From Embleya hyalina (GTDB lineage Bacteria; Actinomycetota; Actinomycetes; Streptomycetales; Streptomycetaceae): a DNA stretch of 64,000 nt. The stretch spans positions 62,001 to 126,000 of the forward strand of contig NZ_BIFH01000039.1 in the NCBI RefSeq assembly GCF_003967355.1, in the 5' to 3' direction. Of this stretch, positions 41,514-50,809 are shown one piece after another (positions within the stretch are counted from its first letter, which is position 1; each line of letters begins with the position of its first letter). Below the pieces are notes generated by a model. That model was not told the origin of the DNA and ran no database searches. It saw only the letters and a program-made list of their open reading frames with translations. Position numbers and translations under genes: made by a program.

Positions 41514-41988
41514 GGGCCGGAGCACCGCCGTGATGAGGGCGCCGGCGCCGCGGGCTGCTGGATGCGGGAGTACGGCCGGCGCAGAAACGTCACGGCAGCG
41601 GCGCACGTCCGGGGTCGAACGCCTTTCCCGAGTCCCCTCGGAAAAGTTGTATCCCGCATTTGTTACCGGGCGTGACTTGCCCGAGTCATTCCAACGGGAA
41701 ACATATGGAGATTCACGTCTCATCAACGCGATGCCATATGTCCGAATTAATCCATTAATAACTGCATTCGACCCCTCCCTTTTCTTGTGATCCCTCGGTG
41801 ATCATCGTGTGATCTCGGCGTGATGACACAGCCATGTCCATGACTCTCGGTCATCGAATGGCCACTCGACGACGCATTCCGCGCGTCGATCGCCGCGCAC
41901 GGGCGCGCACTCCGGCGCCGTCGCCCGAATGGCCGTGGCGCGGGCGGGGCGCACATGCCCCATAGGGGTGACGTTCCCGCATTCTCCA
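41514..41988. other. Gene-free stretch between betaine importer and the Cys-motif gene
   Basis: No coding region is supported here. The part from about 41640 to 41800 is clearly richer in A+T than the rest of the window, as expected for a promoter region. It contains a wide inverted repeat, ACATATGG (41701-41708) and CCATATGT (41734-41741), separated by 25 bases, and a TTAATCCATTAA word near 41747. TGTGATC recurs at about 41788 and 41808. These are probably regulatory sites for the osmoprotectant importer or the downstream gene. Confidence 0.6.
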
Positions 41989-42005
41989 GGTGACACAACG
42001 TCACC
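41989..42005. promoter_or_regulatory. Inverted repeat GGTGAC-ACAAC-GTCACC
   Basis: Perfect 6-bp arms with a 5-base spacer. Related words flank it: GGTGACGTTCCC just upstream (about 41967) and GGTAACGTCCC just downstream (about 42010). Candidate operator for the gene starting near 42083. Confidence 0.55.
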
Positions 42006-42082
42006 AGGCGGTAACGTCCCGGCGCGAGAACGCAAGCGGCGATCCCTCACTGTCGCACACCCCCCTACCGATGGAGCCTTCC

Positions 42083-42862
42083 GTGTCACGCTTGCTCGAC
42101 GTCAGCCCCGAGGTCCGCGCCGAGATCGGCGACGACGAGGCCGCCCGCCTGGTGGCAGGGGAGACCGGCCCCCAGACCTACGCGTGCGCCTCGTGCCGCG
42201 GTGAGGGCGACACCACCTCCGTGGAGACCAGCGCGCTGTTGTACCTGGCCGAGGAGACCGCGGTGCTCGCGTTCGCGCACACCCGCTGCATCCCCTCCCA
42301 GGTGATCCCGGTGTCCGAGGCCGCGGTCGAGCCGCTGCTCGCGGCGCAGGCCAACCCCGGGCTCGCGGTGCAGACCGTGGTGCCGGGCGGCCCGGTGCCG
42401 ATCTCGATCACCGGGAGCATGGTGGTGTGCGCGGGCGTGACCTACGCGGCGCTCGTGGTCGAACCCGGGGCGGCCGTGGCCCGTCCGGGCACGCCCGGCG
42501 CCCAGGACGAGTTCCTGTCGCTGCTCGGCGAGCGGGGGTTCGCGCCGATCGCCTCCCCCGAGGAGACGCTGCCGCCGCTGCTCGGCGGCTGGTCGGTACA
42601 GATGACCGACGGCTACCTGACCGCGGTGCTGTTCCCGGGGGCGGGCGGGCGCACCGAGGCGTGGTGGCAGGCGCAGTCCCCGGCCGAGGTGCCCGAGGCG
42701 TGGTTGAACGCGGCCAAGACGCACAGCGTCGTGCTGCTGTTCGCCGCCCCGGTCGGCACCATCGGCATCCACACCGGCAACGACGAGTTGGCCGCCGCGC
42801 TCGGCGAGGCGGGTCGGCGCAACCTGCTCGCGGCCGGATCGGTCCCGGTCAGCGGCATCTGA
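42083..42862 (+). CDS. Unknown protein with CxxC/HxxC motif
   Basis: 259 residues from the GTG at 42083, which has GGAG 6 bases upstream; an ATG at 42071 is an alternative. I do not recognise the family beyond its being a common streptomycete hypothetical. The N-terminal third carries [20 protein letters not shown] followed about 30 residues later by [11 protein letters not shown], so Cys-x2-Cys and His-x2-Cys could bind one zinc ion. The rest is beta-rich with [20 protein letters not shown] and [18 protein letters not shown]. No signal peptide or membrane segment is visible. A hairpin after its stop separates it from bioA. Confidence 0.75.
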   Translation: MSRLLDVSPEVRAEIGDDEAARLVAGETGPQTYACASCRGEGDTTSVETSALLYLAEETAVLAFAHTRCIPSQVIPVSEAAVEPLLAAQANPGLAVQTVVPGGPVPISITGSMVVCAGVTYAALVVEPGAAVARPGTPGAQDEFLSLLGERGFAPIASPEETLPPLLGGWSVQMTDGYLTAVLFPGAGGRTEAWWQAQSPAEVPEAWLNAAKTHSVVLLFAAPVGTIGIHTGNDELAAALGEAGRRNLLAAGSVPVSGI

Positions 42863-42898
42863 CCGGCCGCGTGGCGGCCTCGACCGCGCACGGCCCGG

Positions 42899-42933
42899 GT
42901 CGGGGGGCGACCTGTACCGGGTCGCCCCCCGAC
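42899..42933. terminator. Hairpin between the Cys-motif gene and bioA
   Basis: A 14-bp perfect stem (GTCGGGGGGCGACC / GGTCGCCCCCCGAC) with a 7-base loop, 36 bases after the upstream stop. Confidence 0.8.
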
Positions 42934-42940
42934 GCTCCGA

Positions 42941-42946
42941 TAGCGT
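42941..42946 (+). promoter_or_regulatory. Possible -10 box of bioA
   Basis: TAGCGT is followed after 8 bases by the bioA ATG at 42955, with no Shine-Dalgarno, which suggests a leaderless transcript starting after the terminator hairpin. Confidence 0.5.
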
Positions 42947-42954
42947 GCCGAGCC

Positions 42955-44256
42955 ATGGAGCACTACGACGCGGCCTACGGCGACGAACTGGTTTCCCAGG
43001 ACCGGCGGCACATCTGGCACCCGTACGCGAGCACCGAGGGCGAAGCACCGCTGTTCCCCGTGGTCGGCGCCGACGGGGTCCGGCTCCGGCTCGCCGACGG
43101 GCGCGAGCTGGTCGACGGGATGTCGTCCTGGTGGGCCGCGATCCACGGCTACAACCACCCCGTCCTGAACGCCGCCGCGCACGCGCAGGTGGACACGATG
43201 GCGCACGTGATGTTCGGCGGGCTGACCCATCCGCCGGCCGTGCGACTGGCCCGGCGCCTGGTGGAGATCACCCCCGAGCCGCTGACCAAGGTGTTCTTCG
43301 CCGACTCCGGCTCGGTCGCGGTCGAGGTGGCGCTGAAGATGGCGCTCCAGTACCAGCGTGGGCGCGGCCGGCCCGAGCGCACCCGGCTGTTGACCGTGCG
43401 CGGCGGCTATCACGGCGACACGTTCGGCGCGATGTCGGTGTGCGACCCGGTCGGCGGGATGCACCACCTCTTCTCCGGCGTCCTGCCCACCCACCTGTTC
43501 GCGCCGATCCCGCCGGCGGGCTTCGACACCCCGCTGCGGGCCGAGGACACCGCCGGCGTCGAGGAGTTGCTGGAGCGGCACGGCTCGACGGTGGCGGCCG
43601 TGGTGCTCGAACCGATCGTGCAGGGCGCGGGCGGAATGCGCTTCCACTCCCCCGCCTACCTGCGCCGGATCCGCGAACTGTGCTCGCGGCACGGGGTATT
43701 GCTGATCGCGGACGAGATCGCCACCGGATTCGGCCGGACCGGGGAGCTGTTCGCGTGCGACCACGCGGGGATCGCGCCCGACATCATGTGCCTGGGCAAG
43801 GCCCTGACCGGCGGCTACCTGACCATGGCCGCGACGCTCTGCACCGACGAGGTGGCCCGAACCATCTCGCGCGGCGAGGGCGGCGCGTTCATGCACGGTC
43901 CGACCTTCATGGGCAACCCGCTGGCCGCCGCGATCGCCGCGGCCAGTGTCGACCTGCTGCTCGCCGAACCCTGGCGCGACCGGATCACCGCCCTGGCCGA
44001 CGGCCTGCGCACGGGTCTGGCCCCCGCCCGCGACCTGCCCGGCGTGGTCGACGTCCGGGTCCTCGGCGCGATCGGCGTCATCGAACTCGCCGACCCGGTG
44101 GACATGGCGGCGGTACAACCCGCCTTCGTCGAACAGGGCGTCTGGATCCGCCCCTTCGGCCGCCTCGTCTACACGATGCCGCCCTACGTCACGACGCCGC
44201 AGGACCTGGCCACGATCACTTCCGCGATGGTCGAGGTGGTCCGCGCCCACACATGA
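42955..44256 (+). CDS. bioA: Adenosylmethionine--8-amino-7-oxononanoate aminotransferase
   Basis: 433 residues, class-III PLP aminotransferase. BioA-specific features include [20 protein letters not shown] at the start, [40 protein letters not shown], and [20 protein letters not shown]. The PLP-binding lysine is in [18 protein letters not shown], and [19 protein letters not shown] follows. It converts 8-amino-7-oxononanoate to 7,8-diaminononanoate in biotin synthesis. No other bio gene is in the window, so the pathway is split. The ATG at 42955 is close to a -10 box. Confidence 0.95.
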   Translation: MEHYDAAYGDELVSQDRRHIWHPYASTEGEAPLFPVVGADGVRLRLADGRELVDGMSSWWAAIHGYNHPVLNAAAHAQVDTMAHVMFGGLTHPPAVRLARRLVEITPEPLTKVFFADSGSVAVEVALKMALQYQRGRGRPERTRLLTVRGGYHGDTFGAMSVCDPVGGMHHLFSGVLPTHLFAPIPPAGFDTPLRAEDTAGVEELLERHGSTVAAVVLEPIVQGAGGMRFHSPAYLRRIRELCSRHGVLLIADEIATGFGRTGELFACDHAGIAPDIMCLGKALTGGYLTMAATLCTDEVARTISRGEGGAFMHGPTFMGNPLAAAIAAASVDLLLAEPWRDRITALADGLRTGLAPARDLPGVVDVRVLGAIGVIELADPVDMAAVQPAFVEQGVWIRPFGRLVYTMPPYVTTPQDLATITSAMVEVVRAHT

Positions 44257-44404
44257 CCCGCGCGCCTCCCCCGCCCACACCGCGACCCCCGCCGGCACGA
44301 GCCGCCGCAAAAGGCTCATGCCGAATGGTCGCTCTGTGTGCCGGTTCGGTGACGGTTCGGGTTCGACCCCGCAACCGCCGTGGCTTTCGGTCGTTGGACC
44401 CGAT

Positions 44405-44767
44405 GTGTTCAGTTTCGATGACTCCATCAGCAGCCGGGCCCTCGGCCACCCCGCCCTCTCCGTGGGGGTCCCCGCGCCGCCCGGCCACGACGTCCTGACA
44501 CCGATCTACAACGCGCTGGAGACCGAGTGGCGGCGGATGTTCCGCGCGGTCCCGCACGAGCGTACGAACGAGGACTACGCCGCGAGCCGGCCCTCGTACG
44601 GGGCGCCCCCCGCGATCGGCCACGCCTACGCGCAGGACCCCCCGTTCCCGAACTTCTCGCTGCCCACCCAGGGCGGCTACACCGAGTACGGCCGGCAGCG
44701 GGGCGCGTCCCTGGTCCCCGCCCAACCGTCGCGCGCCCAGGGCCCGCACGGCCACCTGCCGCTCTAG
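44405..44767 (+). CDS. Small Pro/Tyr-rich hypothetical protein
   Basis: 120 residues from the GTG at 44405; an ATG at 44319 is an alternative start. I do not recognise it. Third-position G/C bias fits real coding, and the stop is followed at the right distance by a strong hairpin. The protein has a short helix (LTPIYNALETEWRRMFRAVP) followed by a disordered Pro/Gly/Tyr/Gln-rich tail (RPSYGAPPAIGHAYAQDPPF). No Shine-Dalgarno is obvious. It could be a small regulatory or structural protein. It could also be non-coding. Confidence 0.5.
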   Translation: MFSFDDSISSRALGHPALSVGVPAPPGHDVLTPIYNALETEWRRMFRAVPHERTNEDYAASRPSYGAPPAIGHAYAQDPPFPNFSLPTQGGYTEYGRQRGASLVPAQPSRAQGPHGHLPL

Positions 44768-44804
44768 CCCGAAGGTGCGCGCGCGAGGATCCCGGGACGG
44801 CGGA

Positions 44805-44851
44805 GACGACGAAGGGCCCGGACGCCGTGCGCGTCCGGGCCCTTCGTCGTC
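44805..44851. terminator. Perfect 21-bp hairpin terminator
   Basis: GACGACGAAGGGCCCGGACGC and GCGTCCGGGCCCTTCGTCGTC flank a 5-base loop CGTGC. It lies between the small hypothetical gene (plus) and the der stop (minus), so it probably ends transcription from both sides. Confidence 0.92.
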
Positions 44852-44871
44852 GTTCGTACGGTCGGCCGCGG

Positions 44872-46338
44872 TCAGCGACCGGTCTTGCGACCGCGCTTCT
44901 CCCTGACCTTCATCCGGATCTCGATCGGCGTGCCCGGGAAACCGAACTCCTCACGCAGCCGGCGCTCGATGAAGCGACGGTAGCCGGCCTCCAGGAAGCC
45001 GCTGGTGAACAGCACGAACCGGGGCGGCTTGGTACCCGCCTGGGTGCCGAACAGGATGCGGGGCTGCTTGCCGCCGCGGATCGGGTGCGGGTGCGAGGCC
45101 ACCAGCGTGCCCAGGAACGCGTTCAGCTGCCCGGTGGGGATGCGCTTCTCCCAGCTGGCCAGCGCCGTCTCGATGGCCGGGACCAGCTTCTCCATGTGCC
45201 GCCCGGTCAGCGCCGAGACGTTCACCCGGGGCGCCCAGGTGACCTGGACCAGGTCCTGTTCGATCTCGCGTTCGAGGTAGTAGCGGCGCTCCTCGTCCAT
45301 GAGGTCCCACTTGTTGTACGCGATCACGATCGCGCGCCCCGCCTCGACCGCGAGCGAGATGATCCGGGTGTCCTGCTCGGTCAGCCGCTCGCTGGCGTCG
45401 ATCAGGATCACCCCGACCTCGGCCTTCTCCAGCGCGGCCGTGGTGCGCAGCGACGCGTAGAAGTCGGCGCCCTGGGTCAGGTGCACCCGGCGGCGGATGC
45501 CCGCGGTGTCGATGAACTTCCAGGTCTTGCCGCCGAGCTGGATCAGCTCGTCGACCGGGTCGCGGGTGGTGCCCGCGATCTTGTCCACGACCACCCGGGT
45601 CTCGCCGGCGACCTTGTTCAGCATGCTCGACTTGCCCACGTTCGGGCGGCCGAGCAGGGCGACCCGGCGCGGGCCGCCCTCGGTGACGCCGAAGCGCTGC
45701 GCGGGGGCCTCCGGCAGGATCGCGAGCGCCGCGTCGAGCAGGTCGCCGCTGCCGCGGCCGTGCACGGCCGAGACCGGCCAGGGCTGACCCAGGCCGAGCG
45801 ACCACAGCGCGGCGGCGTCCGCCTCCTGGGCCATGTTGTCGACCTTGTTGGCGGCCAGCACGACCGGCTTGCCGGCCTTGCGCAGCACCCGGACCACGGC
45901 CTCGTCGCTGTCGGTGGGGCCGACGATCGCGTCGACCACGAACATCACCGCGTCCGCCGACTCGATCGCGTACTCGGCCTGGACCGCCACCGACAGGTCG
46001 ATGCCGACCACGTCGCGCTCCCAGCCGCCGGTGTCCACGACGGTGAAGCGGCGGCCGTTCCAGGTGGCCTCGTAGTAGACCCGGTCGCGGGTCACCCCGG
46101 GGGTGTCCTCCACGACCGCCTCGCGGCGCCCGATGATCCGGTTGACCAGCGTGGACTTGCCCACGTTGGGTCGCCCGACGACGGCAAGCACCGGCAGCGG
46201 TCCGGACGCCTCCCCGTCGTGCCCGCCGCGGGCGGGGGCGTCCCCTTCGACGTCGACCCACTCGTCGGGGTCGTAGCCCGCCTCCCACGCCTCCGGGTCG
46301 AAGGCGCCCTCGGTGGTGGCGTCGGCGTGCTGCTCCAT
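44872..46338 (-). CDS. der: Ribosome biogenesis GTPase Der (EngA)
   Basis: 488 residues. A ~48-residue acidic N-terminal extension, typical of actinobacteria, is followed by two tandem G domains. The first has [23 protein letters not shown] and ANKVD; the second [26 protein letters not shown] and YNKWD. A KH-like C-terminal domain has [20 protein letters not shown]. Der is essential for maturation of the 50S ribosomal subunit. Downstream of plsC-like and cmk genes on the same strand, in the order cmk-plsC-der that is common in actinobacteria, about 65 bases after the plsC-like stop. Confidence 0.98.
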   Translation of the reverse strand: MEQHADATTEGAFDPEAWEAGYDPDEWVDVEGDAPARGGHDGEASGPLPVLAVVGRPNVGKSTLVNRIIGRREAVVEDTPGVTRDRVYYEATWNGRRFTVVDTGGWERDVVGIDLSVAVQAEYAIESADAVMFVVDAIVGPTDSDEAVVRVLRKAGKPVVLAANKVDNMAQEADAAALWSLGLGQPWPVSAVHGRGSGDLLDAALAILPEAPAQRFGVTEGGPRRVALLGRPNVGKSSMLNKVAGETRVVVDKIAGTTRDPVDELIQLGGKTWKFIDTAGIRRRVHLTQGADFYASLRTTAALEKAEVGVILIDASERLTEQDTRIISLAVEAGRAIVIAYNKWDLMDEERRYYLEREIEQDLVQVTWAPRVNVSALTGRHMEKLVPAIETALASWEKRIPTGQLNAFLGTLVASHPHPIRGGKQPRILFGTQAGTKPPRFVLFTSGFLEAGYRRFIERRLREEFGFPGTPIEIRMKVREKRGRKTGR

Positions 46339-46402
46339 GGGGGTGTTCCTCGTTCGGGTAGCGGTTCGGGTGAGACTCGGGTGGGCTCGCGTGAGCTCTG
46401 GG

Positions 46403-47098
46403 TCAGCCGGCGCGACCGGTCATCCGCTCGGCCTCGCGCAGGTGCGCGGTGAGCCGTTCGACGATGCGGTCGGACGCGGCCTGGACGGCCTTGCGGGTGG
46501 CCCGGCGGTCGGCGTTCTCGACGGCCCGGAAGGGCTTGCCGTAGACCACGTCGATCCGGGAGCGCAGACCCGGCAATGCACCGATCGAGGATCCCCGCGC
46601 ACCGGTGCCGAGGCAGGCCACCGGGACGATGGGTGCCCCGGAGCGCAATGCCAGATATGCAAGTCCATTGTGCACTGCCGAGAAGTCGGCCTGCCCCCGT
46701 GTGCCCTCGGGGAACACCCCGAGCGCGCCGCCGCCGGCCAGCACGTCGAGCGAATCGGTGATCATCCGGCGGTCCGCGACACCGCGCTGGACCGGGATGT
46801 GGCCGATCCCGCGCAGTATCGGGCCGAGCGCGCCGGCGAACATCTCGCGCTTGACCAGCACCTGTGTGGGTCGCGGGGCGAAGGCGAAGAGCATCGGCCC
46901 GTCGACGAAGTTGGCGTGGTTGCCCGCCAGGATCACCGGGCCGCTCGTCGGTACGTGCCAGGTGCCCAGCGCGCGCACCTTCCAGAAGCTGCGCAGCAGC
47001 GGCTCGCCGATGAAGTGCGCGGCGCCGGCGAGCGGGGGCCTGGCGGGTGCGGGCTTGGCGGGTACGGGCTTGGCGGTGGTGCCGAGGGTCGCGGTCAC
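46403..47098 (-). CDS. 1-acylglycerol-3-phosphate acyltransferase-like protein (PlsC family)
   Basis: 231 residues. Acyltransferase block I is [15 protein letters not shown] (the HX4D catalytic pair), block III is [14 protein letters not shown], and block IV is [14 protein letters not shown] charged tail of ~60 residues follows. Family members acylate lysophosphatidic acid at the membrane during phospholipid synthesis. The GTG start overlaps the cmk stop by 4 bases (GTGA), so translation is coupled. The cmk-plsC-der order is conserved in actinobacteria. Confidence 0.92.
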   Translation of the reverse strand: MTATLGTTAKPVPAKPAPARPPLAGAAHFIGEPLLRSFWKVRALGTWHVPTSGPVILAGNHANFVDGPMLFAFAPRPTQVLVKREMFAGALGPILRGIGHIPVQRGVADRRMITDSLDVLAGGGALGVFPEGTRGQADFSAVHNGLAYLALRSGAPIVPVACLGTGARGSSIGALPGLRSRIDVVYGKPFRAVENADRRATRKAVQAASDRIVERLTAHLREAERMTGRAG

Positions 47099-47781
47099 CG
47101 CACGTGTTCCGCGACCAGGGCGAGGAGGTGGTCGACCACCTGTTCGCGGTTCAGCTCGGTGGTGTCGACCAGGATCGCGCCCTCGGCCATCCCGGCGGGG
47201 GCGACCGCGCGGCCCGAGTCCAGCGCGTCGCGGCGGGCCAGGTCGGCCCGGGTGTCCTCGACGCTGGTGACCCGCGTACCGGTCAGCTCGGCGTTGCGGC
47301 GCGCGGCGCGGGCCGCCTCGGAGGCGGTCAGGTACACCTTGACCGGCGCGTCGGGGGCCACCACGCTCGCGATGTCGCGGCCCTCGACCACGATGCCGCC
47401 CGCACCGATCACCGCCCGCTGGAGGTCCACCAGGCGGGTGCGCACCTCGGGCACGGCGCTGACCGCGCTGACCGCCTTGGTCACCTCGTCGGTACGGATC
47501 GGGCCGGCCGCGTCCCGGCCGTCCACGGTGATGGTGGGCCCGTCCGGCGCGGTCCCGGAGAGGATCTGCGGCTTGTCCGAGGCCGCGGCCACCGCGGCCG
47601 GGTCGTGGATGTCGACGCCGTTGGTGAGCATCCACCACGTCATCGCCCGGTACATCGCGCCCGTGTCCAGGTAGCGCAGCCCCAGGCGGGCGGCGACCGC
47701 ACGCGAGACGCTGGACTTTCCGGAACCGGACGGGCCGTCGATGGCGACCACGGCGGTCGCGAGCGGCGTACGGGCTTCCAC
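47095..47781 (-). CDS. cmk: Cytidylate kinase
   Basis: 228 residues from the GTG at 47781, chosen because AAAGG lies 9 bases upstream and the length then matches the family; the frame is open 34 codons further upstream to 47883. The P-loop is DGPSGSGKSSVSRAVAARLG, with the CMP-binding segment YLDTGAMYRAMTWWML, then VVEGRDIASVVAPDAPVKVY and the lid region AARAARRNAELTG. It phosphorylates CMP and dCMP to the diphosphates in the cytoplasm. First gene of the cmk-plsC-der run. It is divergent from tyrA. Confidence 0.95.
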   Translation of the reverse strand: MEARTPLATAVVAIDGPSGSGKSSVSRAVAARLGLRYLDTGAMYRAMTWWMLTNGVDIHDPAAVAAASDKPQILSGTAPDGPTITVDGRDAAGPIRTDEVTKAVSAVSAVPEVRTRLVDLQRAVIGAGGIVVEGRDIASVVAPDAPVKVYLTASEAARAARRNAELTGTRVTSVEDTRADLARRDALDSGRAVAPAGMAEGAILVDTTELNREQVVDHLLALVAEHVR

Positions 47782-47959
47782 GGTCGCCGACCTTTCACTT
47801 GTCTGGCTGTCTGCCGGCCGGGGGGCCGTCACGGGTATTGCCGAACCGGGCGGCGCTGCGGAGGCCGCGGGGCGATAGGACACCGCCCGAGGGTACCGTC
47901 ACGGATAGCCTTGATCGGTTCCCCCATTATTCCGTCACCCGCCCCTTGGAGTTCCCGTC

Positions 47960-49045
47960 GTGCGTACCGCCGCCGTGGTCGGCACCGGACTGATCGGCAC
48001 ATCCGTCGCGCTCGCGCTGACCTCGCGTGGGGTCACGGTGTATCTGCGCGATCACGACAGGACCGCGGTGCAGACGGCGGCGGCGATGGGCGCGGGTCTC
48101 GACGCGGTGCCGGCCGAGCCGGTGGACCTCGCGGTGCTCGCCGTGCCGCCGGGGCGGATCGCGGAAACCCTGCGGCAGGTACAGGAGTCGCGGCTCGCGC
48201 TGAGCTACACCGACGTGGCGAGCGTGAAGGAGCAGCCGCTGGCCGAGATCGCCGCGCTGGGCTGCGACCTCGGGCGCTACATCGGCGGGCATCCGCTCGC
48301 CGGGCGGGAGCGTTCCGGGCCGCTGGCGGCGCGCGGCGACCTGTTCGAGGGTCGGCCGTGGGTGCTCACGCCCTCGCGGGAGACCGACACCGAGACGCTC
48401 AACCGGGCGCTGGAGATGGTGTCGCTGTGTCGTGCCGTGCCGGTGGTGATGAAGCCGCGCGACCACGACCACGCGGTGGCGCTGGTGTCGCACGCGCCGC
48501 ACCTGGTGTCCGCGCTGATGGCCGCGCGGCTCGAACACGCGCAGGACACCGACACCCGGCTCGCGGGGCAGGGGGTGCGGGACGTGACCCGGATCGCGGG
48601 CTCCGACCCTCGGCTGTGGATCGACATCCTGGGCGCCAACGCCGACGCGGTGGCCGACGTGCTGGCGGGCCTCGCGGGCGATCTGGACGCCGTGGTGGGC
48701 GCGTTGCGCTCGCTGGCGGCCGACGACGCGGCCAAGCGCGAGGTGGGCACGCGCGGCATCGAGGCGCTGCTGCGGCGCGGCAACGCCGGCCACGCGCGGA
48801 TCCCGGGCAAGCACGGCGAACCGGCCGCCGTCTACGAGGCGATCCCGGTGGTCGTCCCCGACCGCCCGGGCGAGCTGGCCCGCCTGTTCGCCGACGTCGG
48901 CCGCGCCGAGGTCAACATCGAGGACATCCGCATCGACCACGCCCAGGGCCGCCCGGCCGGCCTGGTCGAACTCCAGGTCGACCCCCAACGAGCCGACCCC
49001 CTCACACTCGCCCTACGCAACAGCGGCTGGACCGTACAACGCTGA
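47960..49045 (+). CDS. tyrA: Prephenate dehydrogenase with ACT domain
   Basis: 361 residues. The NAD-binding loop is VVGTGLIGTSVALALTSRGV, followed by SYTDVASVKEQPLAEIA and GGHPLAGRERSGPLAARGDL (catalytic His region) and a helical prephenate-binding half with VVMKPRDHDHAVALVSHAPH. Residues ~285-361 are an ACT domain (VPDRPGELARLFADVGRAEV, NIEDIRIDH), which in this family binds tyrosine for feedback inhibition. It oxidatively decarboxylates prephenate to 4-hydroxyphenylpyruvate. The start is a GTG with TTGGAG upstream. Divergent from cmk. Confidence 0.96.
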   Translation: MRTAAVVGTGLIGTSVALALTSRGVTVYLRDHDRTAVQTAAAMGAGLDAVPAEPVDLAVLAVPPGRIAETLRQVQESRLALSYTDVASVKEQPLAEIAALGCDLGRYIGGHPLAGRERSGPLAARGDLFEGRPWVLTPSRETDTETLNRALEMVSLCRAVPVVMKPRDHDHAVALVSHAPHLVSALMAARLEHAQDTDTRLAGQGVRDVTRIAGSDPRLWIDILGANADAVADVLAGLAGDLDAVVGALRSLAADDAAKREVGTRGIEALLRRGNAGHARIPGKHGEPAAVYEAIPVVVPDRPGELARLFADVGRAEVNIEDIRIDHAQGRPAGLVELQVDPQRADPLTLALRNSGWTVQR

Positions 49046-49059
49046 CCCACCCGGGAACA

Positions 49060-49645
49060 CCACCGACGGCACACGGCTGCTCCCGACCAAGCACAAACAA
49101 GCCAGCCCACAGACCGAACCGAAACCCCTCGAACCACAAACCCCAGCTCATCCGACACCCAAGACCCAGCAAACCGCAGACCGAACCGAAAAGGCCCGAA
49201 CCACAAAACCCAGCCCGTCCAGCGCCCGAAAACCAGCAGACCGCAGGCCGGTCGGGAACGCCCGGACCACGAAACCAGCCTGTCCGGCGCTTGAGGACCC
49301 GCAGGCCGCAGGCCGGCCAGGAACGCCGCCGCTCCGGCACCGAACACAGCCAAGCCGACACCCAGCTCGTCCGGCACCTGAGGACCCGCAGGCCGCAAGC
49401 CGAACCAGGAACGCCCGGACCACAAAACCCAGCCCGTCCGGCGCTTGAGGACCAGCAGGCCGCAGGCCGGCCGGGAACGCTACCGCTCCGGCGTCACGCA
49501 CAAGGCAAGCCACCACCCAGCCCGTCCGGCGCATGAGGACCCGCAGGCCGGCCGGGAACGCTGCCGCTCCGGCGTCGCGCACAAGGCAAGCCACCACCCA
49601 GCCCGTCCGGCGCATGAGGACCCGCAGGCCGGCCGGGAACACCTC
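49060..49645. repeat. Degenerate intergenic repeat array (CCCAGCCCGTCCGGCGC type)
   Basis: About seven to eight imperfect copies of a 66-86-base unit fill the gap between tyrA and the sigma-factor gene. The core CAGCCCGTCCGGCGC(T/A)TGAGGACC occurs clearly at about 49428, 49517 and 49598, with older, mutated copies at about 49143, 49209, 49275 and 49361. A second word, GCAGGCCGGCCGGGAACGC, follows each. The last two copies are nearly identical over 80 bases, so the array has grown recently at its right end. The core resembles the intergenic repeat seen after many genes in Streptomyces. Long minus-strand frames across it are not coding. No other gene lies here. Confidence 0.85.
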
Positions 49646-49656
49646 CCCCTTCGCGG

Positions 49657-50808
49657 TCAGCGGTGGGCGTTGAGGCGCGCGGCTCGGCGGGTCAGGTGGT
49701 CGCGTTCGGCGAGGTTGCCCGCCTTGTGGGCCGCCTCGGCGTACAGCCGTGCCGCCGTCGTCGGGTCGCCGTCGCGTTCGTGGAGGTACGCCGCCACCGC
49801 CGTGTGGCGCGGCAGCGAGTCGTCCAGCGTCGCGAGTGCCGCCAATCCGGCGCGCGGTCCGTCGGCCTCGCCCACGGCCACCGCGCGGTTGAGCCGGACC
49901 ACGGGGTTGTCGGTCAGGCGCACCAGCTCGTCGTACCACTCGACGATCTGCACCCAGTCGGTCTCCTCGGCGGTCGGCGCGTCGGCGTGCAGCGCCGCGA
50001 TGGCGGCCTGGGCCTGGTACTCGCCCAGCCGATCGCGGGCCAGCGCCGCCTGCAGGATCACCACGCCCTCGGCGATCATGCGGGTGTCCCACCGGTTCCG
50101 GTCCTGCTCGGCGAGCGGCACCAGGCCGCCGTCGGGCCCGGTCCGGGCGGCGCGCCGGGCGTGGTGGAGCAGCATCAGCGCGAGCAGGCCCGCGACCTCC
50201 GGGTGGTCGATCGCGGCGGCGAGCTGCCGGGTGAGCCGGATGGCCTCGGCGGCCAGGTCCACGTCGCCGGAGTAGCCCTCGTTGAAGACCAGGTACAACA
50301 CGCGCAGCACGGTGGCCACGTCGCCGGGCCGGTCGAACCGCACGCCGGAAACCGTGCGCTTGGCCCGGCTGATGCGCTGCGCCATGGTCGCCTCGGGCAC
50401 CAGGTACGCCCGGGCGATCTGTCGCGTGGTCAGCCCGCCGACGGCGCGCAGCGTGAGCGCGACCGCCGAGGACGGGGTCAACGACGGGTGGGCGCACAGG
50501 AAGTAGAGCCGGAGTGTGTCGTCCGCCCCGGGCGTGGGCCCGGGCGCCGGCTCCTCGTCGACGATGTCCTCACGCCGGCGCCGGGCCGCGTCCGCGCGGG
50601 TCGCGTCGAGGAACTTGCGCCAGGCCGCGGTGACCAGCCAGCCCTTCGGGTCCCGCGGCGGGTCGGTCGGCCAGACGCGGATCGCCTCGACCAGCGCGTC
50701 CTGTACCGCGTCCTCGGCCGCCGCGAAGTCGGCTCCGCGGCGGACGAGGATCCCGAGCACGCTCGGTGTGAGGCCGCGGAGCTGTGCCTCGTTCATGCCG
50801 GTGGTCAC
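49657..50808 (-). CDS. ECF-type RNA polymerase sigma factor, ECF42 group
   Basis: 383 residues. Region 2 has DFAAAEDAVQDALVEAIRVW followed by PRDPKGWLVTAAWRKFLDAT. Region 4 is LTLRAVGGLTTRQIARAYLV then EATMAQRISRAKRTV. A long C-terminal extension (~190-383) contains LYLVFNEGYSG and a TPR-like helical part ending near RDHLTRRAARLNA. This architecture defines ECF42 sigma factors, which lack an anti-sigma factor and are paired with a DGPF protein; the DGPF gene is directly upstream with a 1-base gap. The extension is thought to control activity. The GTG start has GGAG upstream; an ATG 4 codons later is possible. Confidence 0.92.
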   Translation of the reverse strand: MTTGMNEAQLRGLTPSVLGILVRRGADFAAAEDAVQDALVEAIRVWPTDPPRDPKGWLVTAAWRKFLDATRADAARRRREDIVDEEPAPGPTPGADDTLRLYFLCAHPSLTPSSAVALTLRAVGGLTTRQIARAYLVPEATMAQRISRAKRTVSGVRFDRPGDVATVLRVLYLVFNEGYSGDVDLAAEAIRLTRQLAAAIDHPEVAGLLALMLLHHARRAARTGPDGGLVPLAEQDRNRWDTRMIAEGVVILQAALARDRLGEYQAQAAIAALHADAPTAEETDWVQIVEWYDELVRLTDNPVVRLNRAVAVGEADGPRAGLAALATLDDSLPRHTAVAAYLHERDGDPTTAARLYAEAAHKAGNLAERDHLTRRAARLNAHR

Positions 50809-50809
50809 G

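Noticed and set aside
49060-49645. CRISPR array
   Set aside because: Repeat units are imperfect, spacers are not unique, and unit length varies from 66 to 86 bases; no cas gene is nearby.
49148-49656. Extension of the sigma-factor frame, or a separate gene, through the repeat array
   Set aside because: The translation repeats RRTGWVV and AGLRPAGPQAPDG words that come from the DNA repeat itself, and the sigma factor already has its proper C-terminus.
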